Shown here piece by piece: positions 6,483 through 10,871 of a DNA stretch of 10,871 bases. The notes beneath the pieces are model-generated. The model had not been told where the DNA came from, ran no database searches, and saw only the letters and a program-made list of their open reading frames with translations. Each line of letters opens with the position of its first letter. Position 1 is the stretch's first letter. Both the position numbers and the translations under genes were made by a program. The stretch is from Deltaproteobacteria bacterium (GTDB lineage: Bacteria; Desulfobacterota; DSM-4660; Desulfatiglandales; B25-G16): the NCBI GenBank assembly GCA_020355145.1, contig CP070660.1, forward strand, positions 44,510 through 55,380, read 5' to 3'.

Positions 6483-7910
6483 ATGGAATATAATTCGGAA
6501 AATATCCAACCTGATGCTAACCGGTTCAGATTGGTTAAGTTTTTTGCCTATGCAAGTTTTGGGATCCTCATTATTTCGAGCTTCATCCTCTCAATGGTTA
6601 TTTCCCAGCGGGCTACAAAGGTCCTGATGAATACCCATGAGAATGACGCCCTCCTTATAGCGGAAAATTTGAACCATCAAGTATTTCACTATTTTGTTAT
6701 CCCTGTTACTCAAAGGTATGGGGCAATCAGCCTAAGGGAAAGGGAGCAATCTGATCTGATGGATAAAATAGTCAGGACCACTATCCACTCCTTTAATATA
6801 GAAAAGGTCAATATATATGATATAAAAAAGGGCCAAATTGCCTATAGTACCGATAAGGATCAGATCGGATTAACCGGCAGAGGGGGCATGGGATATGTAA
6901 CAGCCCTTGAAGGAAAACATAGCTCACGTCTAATATCCCGTGAACCTGCGATCTTTGGAACCTGGTTCATGGATTTAGCAAAGGAGAAGAAGCTAAGGAC
7001 ATTTATACCCTTTAAGGCAGAACCCCCTTATTCGTATATAGGGATATTAGGTGTATTTGAATTGACCCAGGATCTCACAAGGGAATATGAATCTATAGTA
7101 AAATTCAGGTATCTTACCTTTGGTGTATCCCTTGCCGTTATGGCTCTTATATTTCTGGCCCTCCTGCTGGTGGTAAGAAAGGCTGAACATATCCTTAGAA
7201 GGAGGGCACATGAACAGAAGTTATTAGAAGATCAACTGAATCAAGCAGAGCGTTTAGCTGTACTTGGTGAAATGGTCGCCGGTGTTTCTCACGAGATAAA
7301 AACCCCCTTGGGCATAATCAGGAGTACCGCCGAATTCTTGGGAGAGAAACAAGCATCAGATCAGATCCAGAAAAAATTATCTAATATTATTATTGAGGAA
7401 TCAGGGCGTCTAAATGATATTGTAACCGATTTTCTTGACTTTGCCAGGCCCCAGGTACCAAATCTCCAAGATTGTCACCTTGAGGAAATTATAAATAAGA
7501 ATCTCTCTTTCCTGGGACCTGAATTGGATAAAAAAAGTGTTATTGTAAATAACGGCAATCTGAATGGTAGATCATTTACTATTGAAGCGGATCCAGAGCT
7601 TCTTTACAGGGCATTCCTAAATATCTTCATAAACGCTATCCAGTCAATGAAGGATGGCGGTAATATCAATATCAGAATCGAAGAGGAGAAAGAAGACTAC
7701 AGGGTAGAAATTCAAGATACAGGACCCGGAATCAGAAAGGAAAACCTCAAGAAGATATTTAATCCCTTTTTTACAACAAAGGAGAAGGGAAGTGGCCTTG
7801 GACTGTCTATTGTAAAAAAGATCATAGAGGGACACAGAGGAGCTATATGGATAGAGGGTGAGGAGGAAGTGGGTACAAGGGTATTTGTTACATTGCCCCG
7901 AAAAAAATAG
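6483..7910 (+). CDS. Membrane sensor histidine kinase (NtrB/AtoS/ZraS-like) of a two-component system
   Basis: The 475-residue protein is the inner-membrane sensor partner of the following sigma-54 regulator. Transmembrane segment 1 is at about 20-41 and segment 2 at about 212-233, enclosing a periplasmic domain of about 170 residues that looks like a single Cache/PAS-type sensor; its ligand is unknown. A short linker helix leads to the HisKA domain with the phospho-accepting H270 in VSHEIKTPLG. The HATPase_c domain has the N-box N384 (FINAIQSM), G1 DTGPGI (412-417), F-box FNPFFTT (426-432) and G2 GSGLGL (436-441), all intact. There is no separate HAMP or cytoplasmic PAS domain. The Shine-Dalgarno is weak (AGG a few bases upstream). 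It follows purH by 25 bp and precedes the regulator by 17 bp, so the three are likely cotranscribed. Confidence 0.95.
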   Translation: MEYNSENIQPDANRFRLVKFFAYASFGILIISSFILSMVISQRATKVLMNTHENDALLIAENLNHQVFHYFVIPVTQRYGAISLREREQSDLMDKIVRTTIHSFNIEKVNIYDIKKGQIAYSTDKDQIGLTGRGGMGYVTALEGKHSSRLISREPAIFGTWFMDLAKEKKLRTFIPFKAEPPYSYIGILGVFELTQDLTREYESIVKFRYLTFGVSLAVMALIFLALLLVVRKAEHILRRRAHEQKLLEDQLNQAERLAVLGEMVAGVSHEIKTPLGIIRSTAEFLGEKQASDQIQKKLSNIIIEESGRLNDIVTDFLDFARPQVPNLQDCHLEEIINKNLSFLGPELDKKSVIVNNGNLNGRSFTIEADPELLYRAFLNIFINAIQSMKDGGNINIRIEEEKEDYRVEIQDTGPGIRKENLKKIFNPFFTTKEKGSGLGLSIVKKIIEGHRGAIWIEGEEEVGTRVFVTLPRKK

Positions 7911-7927
7911 ATTAGAGGGCCCCTTAT

Positions 7928-9292
7928 ATGGAAACGATCTTAATCGTAGACGATGAAAAGAACTATCTGGTTATCCTTGAAGCCCTTCTGGCCCCTGAGG
8001 GCTACGAGATAATCACAGAAAATAACGCCCTCAATGCCCTTCGTTTAGTCAGGGAAACTGATCTGGATCTAGTTATTACCGATGTGAAAATGCCCGGGAT
8101 TGACGGGATGGAACTCTTAGAGGAGGCAAAGGAAAAAGACCCAGAACTCCCGGTCATCATAATGACTGCCTATGGGACAATAGAGATGGCAGTGGAGGCT
8201 ATGAAAAAGAGGGCCTATGATTACATCACCAAGCCCTTCAGGAATGAGGAATTAAAGCTGACCATCAAAAAGGCCCTCGAAGTTTACAGGCTTAAAAAGG
8301 AAAATAGGCTCCTCAGTGAGGCCCTTTCAGATCGCTATAGATATGGGAATATAATTGGCAAGACTAGCCCCATGCTCAAGATCTATGACATGGTCGGGAA
8401 GGTTGCTCAATCCAAGGCTTCTGTAATGATCACAGGCGCATCTGGTACAGGTAAAGAACTTATCGCCAAGGCCATTCATTATAACGGCCCGAGGAAAAAT
8501 AGGCCATTTATCTCTATTAATTGCGGTGCATTGACTGAAACCCTGTTAGAAAGCGAGCTCTTCGGTCATGAGAAAGGCGCCTTTACCGGGGCTGTTACCA
8601 TGAAAAAGGGGCGATTTGAATTGGCTGATGGGGGAACCTTATTTCTGGATGAGGTGGGCGCGATGCCACCTTCCTTACAGGTAAAGCTCCTGAGGGTGTT
8701 GCAGGAGATGGAATTTGAAAGGGTAGGAGGAACTAAAACCATTAAAGTAGATGTCAGAATTTTGACAGCCTCTAACCGTATATTAAAAGAGGATGTAAAC
8801 AGGGGAATATTCAGGGAGGATCTTTTCTATCGTTTGAATGTGGTTCAGATAGAGGTGCCACCCTTAAAGGATAAAATCGAGGATATCCCCCTTTTAGTTG
8901 GACATTTTATAGAAAAATTCCAGCCATCCAAAAACCGAAAAATAGGGCTGTCTCCTGAGGTCTGGAAGGCCCTATACAGCTATAGCTGGCCTGGGAACAT
9001 CAGAGAGCTTGAGAATACAATTGAAAGGGCCCTGGTGTTGAGTTCGGATGAAAATATAACCGTAGGAGATCTACCAGACTATCTGGTGGAGAAGAAAGAG
9101 GAAAAGATAGACCTGGATAAGATTGTTCCACTGAAACTGACTTTATCGGAGGCCCTTGAACAGATAGAGGAAAAACTTATTTCAAGGGCCCTTACGTACT
9201 CCAATAATGTGCAGTCCAAGGCAGCTGAAATGCTTGGCATCAGTCGGCGTGTAATGCATTACAAGATGAAGAAATACGGAATGCTCAGTTAG
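7928..9292 (+). CDS. Sigma-54-dependent response regulator (NtrC/AtoC/ZraR family)
   Basis: The 454-residue enhancer-binding protein is the output partner of the preceding kinase. The receiver domain (1-120) has acidic pocket D8/D9, phosphoacceptor D52 (VITDVKMPG), T80 and K102. The AAA+ domain (about 140-380) has Walker A GASGTGKE (170-177), the sigma-54-contacting loop GAFTGA (217-222), Walker B FLDE (239-242) and the arginines of FREDLFYRLNV (R296, R302). A Fis-type helix-turn-helix lies at about 425-450 (KAAEMLGISRRVMHYKMKK). All functional residues are intact, so it should oligomerise, bind a palindromic enhancer and remodel sigma-54 holoenzyme. Candidate target sites lie right downstream: duplicated palindromes and a -24/-12 promoter. 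GAGG about ten bases before the ATG is the ribosome-binding site. The exact subfamily is not resolved. Confidence 0.96.
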   Translation: METILIVDDEKNYLVILEALLAPEGYEIITENNALNALRLVRETDLDLVITDVKMPGIDGMELLEEAKEKDPELPVIIMTAYGTIEMAVEAMKKRAYDYITKPFRNEELKLTIKKALEVYRLKKENRLLSEALSDRYRYGNIIGKTSPMLKIYDMVGKVAQSKASVMITGASGTGKELIAKAIHYNGPRKNRPFISINCGALTETLLESELFGHEKGAFTGAVTMKKGRFELADGGTLFLDEVGAMPPSLQVKLLRVLQEMEFERVGGTKTIKVDVRILTASNRILKEDVNRGIFREDLFYRLNVVQIEVPPLKDKIEDIPLLVGHFIEKFQPSKNRKIGLSPEVWKALYSYSWPGNIRELENTIERALVLSSDENITVGDLPDYLVEKKEEKIDLDKIVPLKLTLSEALEQIEEKLISRALTYSNNVQSKAAEMLGISRRVMHYKMKKYGMLS

Positions 9293-9373
9293 GTGTCAAA
9301 AAATTGGCAAAAAAACTTTTGATTTAATTTCGCTATGTTAAATAACTAGCATGACTATGTGCTGTTATAGTGC

Positions 9374-9391
9374 TGTTACAAAGTTGTAATA
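9374..9391. promoter_or_regulatory. Upstream palindrome 1, candidate enhancer site
   Basis: TGTTACAA-AG-TTGTAATA is a 7-of-8 inverted repeat. A preceding TGCTGTTA at 9360-9367 is repeated 11 bp later at 9371-9378 and may be an extra half-site on the same helix face. The centre lies about 210 bp upstream of the predicted sigma-54 start. Inferred to bind the adjacent NtrC-family regulator. Confidence 0.6.
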
Positions 9392-9451
9392 ACGCTTCTT
9401 CCTTTAATTTCAATATATTAAATAGCTACCATATCTGTGAAGAGTGAAATG

Positions 9452-9471
9452 TTGTTACAAAATTGTAACAA
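9452..9471. promoter_or_regulatory. Upstream palindrome 2, candidate enhancer site
   Basis: TTGTTACAA and TTGTAACAA form a perfect 9-bp inverted repeat around AA. The centre is about 131 bp upstream of the predicted sigma-54 start, within the usual range for NtrC-type enhancer sites. It is the same motif as the palindrome 79 bp upstream, which argues for a pair of dimer sites for one Fis-fold DNA-binding protein. Confidence 0.65.
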
Positions 9472-9515
9472 TTACCCATGGTAGGAATATAAATGTAGAA
9501 GGTAGGTAAAAAAAT

Positions 9516-9528
9516 AGTCAAATTATTT
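9516..9528 (+). promoter_or_regulatory. Possible IHF site between enhancer and sigma-54 promoter
   Basis: AGTCAAATTATTT resembles the IHF consensus WATCAANNNNTTR at most positions, with mismatches at the second and last bases. It sits about 65-77 bp upstream of the predicted start, where DNA bending would bring the enhancer to the promoter. AT-rich DNA gives such matches easily. Confidence 0.25.
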
Positions 9529-9566
9529 CAACTAATTATCTTCTATTATGATGAGATTTAAAAAAT

Positions 9567-9582
9567 TGGCAAGAATATTGCT
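9567..9582 (+). promoter_or_regulatory. Sigma-54 (-24/-12) promoter
   Basis: TGGCAAGAATATTGCT matches the sigma-54 consensus TGGCAC-N5-TTGCW at all positions except the sixth. The GG (9568-9569) and GC (9580-9581) dinucleotides have the strictly required spacing. Transcription should start near 9593 and runs rightwards into a terminator at 9621-9654. era is on the opposite strand, so no protein-coding gene lies downstream in this orientation. Confidence 0.82.
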
Positions 9583-9592
9583 AATTATAGAA

Positions 9593-9654
9593 TGTTTGGA
9601 ATAAACTCTTTTCTCCTAGCAAAAAACTGGCCGCTGAACAGTGGCTGGTTTTTT
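9593..9654 (+). ncRNA. Predicted sigma-54-dependent small RNA (~62 nt)
   Basis: The segment is bounded by the -24/-12 promoter and a strong intrinsic terminator. About 28 nt lie before the terminator stem: a small GTTT/AAAC hairpin (9594-9597 with 9603-9606), then an unstructured C/U-rich stretch CTCTTTTCTCCTAGC. Its TCTCCTA part is complementary to Shine-Dalgarno sequences such as TAGGAGA, including the one before the phosphatase gene in this window. With the terminator's T-run this has the layout of an Hfq-type regulatory RNA. By analogy, Qrr RNAs next to LuxO and GlmY next to GlrR are sigma-54-driven sRNAs beside their regulator. I recognise no named RNA family. The existence of the transcript is inference from the two signals. 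Confidence 0.6.
9621..9654. terminator. Strong bidirectional rho-independent terminator
   Basis: A6-CTGGCCGCT (9621-9635) pairs with AGTGGCTGG-T6 (9640-9654) around the tetraloop GAAC, 15 pairs including three G-U type wobbles on the plus strand. A T-run follows the stem in both directions, so it can end the small plus-strand transcript and also era, whose stop codon at 9659-9657 lies only three bases from the stem. Confidence 0.88.
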
Positions 9655-9656
9655 GT

Positions 9657-10544
9657 TTAATATCCAAGCCTTCTTAAAGAACGTGTATCACTGCTCCACT
9701 TTTTTTCTACCTTGACGAAAAGCCCCAGATAGACCTTAGCTGAAAATATTCTTTCTATTTCAATCCTCGCCTTTGTTCCTATTTTTTTAATCATTCTTCC
9801 ATTTTTTCCTATAATCATCCCCTTCTGTGACGCCTTTTCCACATATATAACAGCCATGACATTAATGAGATTCCTTTCCGGATCTTCCTCTAACCTTTCA
9901 ACCACCACAGCCGAGGAATACGGTAATTCTTCTCTTGTCTCATAATATATCTTCTCCCTTATAATTTCGGCTATTAGAAATTCCTCGGACTTATCGGTGC
10001 GTATCTCAGGAGGAAAAAATTGAGGCCCTGTAGAAAGTCTCTTCTTTACCTCCTCTCTCAAGGTTTCCAGCCCATCACCATAAAGGGCGGATATAGGTAT
10101 AATGGAATCAAAACGGTAAAGTTTGCTGTATGATTCAATTATAGGCAGCAGATGTTCTTTTTTGATTAGATCTATCTTGTTTATGGCCAGGATGGCGGGT
10201 TTAGCCGCTTTTTTCAAGACTCTTAAGATAATCTTCAACTCTTTACTATGGACACATTCCTCTAATCCGACGACGAGAAGTATGATATCAACTTCACTCA
10301 AAGAAGCCTTAGCAGTTCTAACCATGCTTTTATGGAGCAGGGATCTTGTTTGATGGATACCCGGGGTATCTATGAATACCATCTGGCAGTCATCTCCATT
10401 ATAAATCCCCAGGATCCTATTCCTGGTAGTCTGAGGCCTTGGTGATGTGATGGCTATCTTTTGACCAAGGAACTTGTTTAGAAGGGTAGATTTGCCGACG
10501 TTCGGTGGCCCTATTATGGCTATAAAACCGGATAAGAGACTCAT
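9657..10544 (-). CDS. era: GTPase Era
   Basis: Era is an essential GTPase that binds the 3' end of 16S rRNA and helps 30S subunit maturation. The 295 residues are close to the usual length of about 300. The GTPase domain has G1 GPPNVGKS (12-19), the G2 region PQTTRN with T39/T40, G3 DTPG (59-62), G4 NKID (122-125) and G5 SAL (152-154). The C-terminal KH domain (about 205-285) has its RNA-binding GKNG loop at 246-249. The ATG gives the standard Era N-terminus, but the nearest Shine-Dalgarno (AGGAGG) ends 14 bases upstream, longer than normal, and no other in-frame start intervenes. It converges on the regulator and small-RNA region, sharing the bidirectional terminator. A 14-bp inverted repeat lies 37 bp upstream of its start. 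No clear promoter was found. Confidence 0.97.
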   Translation of the reverse strand: MSLLSGFIAIIGPPNVGKSTLLNKFLGQKIAITSPRPQTTRNRILGIYNGDDCQMVFIDTPGIHQTRSLLHKSMVRTAKASLSEVDIILLVVGLEECVHSKELKIILRVLKKAAKPAILAINKIDLIKKEHLLPIIESYSKLYRFDSIIPISALYGDGLETLREEVKKRLSTGPQFFPPEIRTDKSEEFLIAEIIREKIYYETREELPYSSAVVVERLEEDPERNLINVMAVIYVEKASQKGMIIGKNGRMIKKIGTKARIEIERIFSAKVYLGLFVKVEKKWSSDTRSLRRLGY

Positions 10545-10568
10545 ATTGGACCAGAAGGCCTCCTTTAT

Positions 10569-10871
10569 TTAAAGGGTCAGGCCTTGACATTTGACACAAT
10601 GGCCCTCTTGGGTGCAGACTCTCATATTAATCGTGTCAAATGTCAACAGGCTCTTGCCCAAACCTAATTTCCGCGACAAGTATATTCTAAATTGGTGACT
10701 GATCATGAAGAAAACGGGTGATGACACCTTTTCTTCAATACCGAGGCTCCCGGCCTGGTCTTTTCTACGACTTATCTGCGGGGGATTCTTGCCCCCTCCG
10801 CATTGTCCCGCAAGCGGGACCTGCGGTTTCCCCCGCTGATAAGACGTGAAAAGGACGGCGGCCTCCCACCA
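10569..10871 (-). CDS. Hypothetical open frame, 100 codons, open at the right edge; probably not a true gene
   Basis: On the minus strand a frame is open from the window edge to TAA at 10571-10569, 100 codons without a stop. The inferred product ends in LTFDTINMRVCTQEG then HCVKCQGLTL, with no domain I recognise. The first ATG in view is at codon 56 (10706) and has no convincing Shine-Dalgarno. The whole frame coincides with three inverted repeats (10581-10651, 10707-10736, 10743-10865), so base composition and openness are better explained by a repeat element than by protein selection. It could still be the tail of a gene that has a repeat inserted in it. It ends 24 bp before the era start on the same strand. 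Confidence 0.25.
   Translation of the reverse strand, partial: WWEAAVLFTSYQRGKPQVPLAGQCGGGKNPPQISRRKDQAGSLGIEEKVSSPVFFMISHQFRIYLSRKLGLGKSLLTFDTINMRVCTQEGHCVKCQGLTL
10581..10651. repeat. 14-bp perfect inverted repeat upstream of era
   Basis: TTGACATTTGACAC (10584-10597) is the exact reverse complement of GTGTCAAATGTCAA (10633-10646), with 35 bases between. A further GCC/GGC pair (10581-10583 with 10649-10651) extends it after a two-base bulge. Each arm contains two TTGACA-like hexamers, but no -10 at proper spacing was found on either strand. It resembles the terminal repeats of a REP/MITE-like element; this is inference. Confidence 0.85.
10707..10736. terminator. Hairpin with T-rich arm, possible minus-strand terminator or repeat part
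   Basis: GAAGAAAA (10707-10714) pairs with TTTTCTTC (10729-10736), and GGTG (10717-10720) with CACC (10725-10728) around the loop ATGA, 12 pairs in all with a CG bulge. Read leftwards the TTTTCTTC copy follows the inner stem, so it could end a transcript entering from the right edge. It may equally be one module of the repeat cluster here. Confidence 0.4.
10743..10865. repeat. GC-rich nested inverted repeat (~120 nt hairpin)
   Basis: A single long rod can be drawn. The arms are GAGGC/GCCTC (10743-10747 with 10861-10865), GTC-TTTTC/GAAAA-GAC (10758-10765 with 10848-10856), and CTTATC/GATAAG (10771-10776 with 10838-10843). Further in are GCGGGGGA/TCCCCCGC (10778-10785 with 10829-10836), CCGCA/TGCGG (10798-10802 with 10822-10826) and GTCCCGC/GCGGGAC (10805-10811 with 10814-10820). 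The segment is far richer in G and C than the rest of the window. It may be a structured RNA or a mobile repeat; I could not match it to tmRNA, 6S, SRP or RNase P RNA. Confidence 0.75.

Larger units (their letters stand above)
9323..9472 (+). repeat. Imperfect tandem duplication of a ~70-bp regulatory unit
   Basis: Unit A starts with TTTAATTTC at 9323 and unit B with the same bases at 9403. The first 30 bases match at 25 positions, the next 20-21 have diverged, and both end in the same palindrome (9374-9391 and 9453-9470; their first 16 bases differ at one position). The unit offset is 79-80 bp. A further 13-bp direct repeat AAAAAATTGGCAA (9298-9310 and 9560-9572) flanks the duplicated region. 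Confidence 0.8.

Noticed and set aside
9305..9319. TGGCA at 9305 as a second sigma-54 promoter
   Set aside because: The base pair at the -12 position is TT rather than GC and no TTGC is present at the required spacing.
9592..9660. A 22-codon ORF (ATG 9592, TAA 9658) starting at the predicted sigma-54 transcript start
   Set aside because: It would be leaderless, has no ribosome-binding site and runs through the terminator hairpin; the small-RNA reading is simpler.
10417..10599. 60-codon minus-strand ORF overlapping the start of era
   Set aside because: It reads era's conserved P-loop region out of frame and has no family resemblance, although AGGAGG lies inside it.
10584..10646. TTGACA hexamers of the inverted repeat as -35 boxes for era
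   Set aside because: No -10 hexamer falls 16-18 bp away; TAATAT is only 11 bp from the first hexamer.
10737..10871. tmRNA, 6S, SRP or RNase P RNA at the right end (the window ends in CCACCA)
   Set aside because: There is no T-loop GGTTCRANTCC, no SRP GGAAGCA loop, no RNase P GAGGAAAGTCC core and no large 6S central bubble; the CCACCA end is just where the window stops.
1..10871. tRNA genes, CRISPR arrays, transposase genes or prophage genes
   Set aside because: No cloverleaf, regularly spaced repeats or transposase/integrase motifs were seen in any part of the window.

Overview
The window looks like part of a moderately AT-rich Gram-negative chromosome, most consistent with a deltaproteobacterium (Desulfobacterota-like). 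The reasons are a ClpB/HtrA periplasm-type protein-quality set, a membrane histidine kinase paired with a sigma-54 (NtrC-family) regulator, a sigma-54 promoter, and an IMP cyclohydrolase encoded as a single-domain protein. The taxonomic call is inference; no rRNA gene is present.

Layout. At the left edge (1-268, minus) is the N-terminal part of mreB. A 395-bp divergent intergenic region follows, with a 14-bp tandem repeat, a possible 10-codon leader ORF and a plausible sigma-70 promoter. Then come clpB (664-3246) and, 23 bp later, htrA/degP (3270-4685). These two plausibly share a transcript as a protein-quality-control pair. A 343-bp gene-free stretch separates htrA from a convergent histidine-phosphatase gene (5029-5667, minus). 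Divergent from that gene is a compact plus-strand cluster: stand-alone IMP cyclohydrolase (5864-6457), sensor kinase (6483-7910) and sigma-54 response regulator (7928-9292), with gaps of 25 and 17 bp. Era GTPase (9657-10544, minus) converges on this cluster.

The most interesting part is 9293-9656, between the regulator gene and era. It holds a duplicated unit of about 70 bp (offset 79-80 bp), each copy ending in a TGTTACAA-type palindrome, an IHF-like site, and a textbook -24/-12 promoter (TGGCA...TTGCT at 9567-9582). Only about 60 bp after the predicted start lies a strong bidirectional terminator (9621-9654). The simplest reading is a sigma-54-dependent small RNA of about 62 nt with a C/U-rich, anti-Shine-Dalgarno-like single-stranded segment. 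It would be controlled by the adjacent two-component system, an arrangement like LuxO-Qrr or GlrR-GlmY.

The right end (10569-10871) is unlike the rest. It contains a 14-bp perfect inverted repeat just upstream of era, a second hairpin, and a GC-rich nested inverted repeat of more than 120 nt. A minus-strand frame through it is open for 100 codons to the window edge. It is best explained as part of a REP/MITE-like repeat or a structured RNA, not an ordinary gene.
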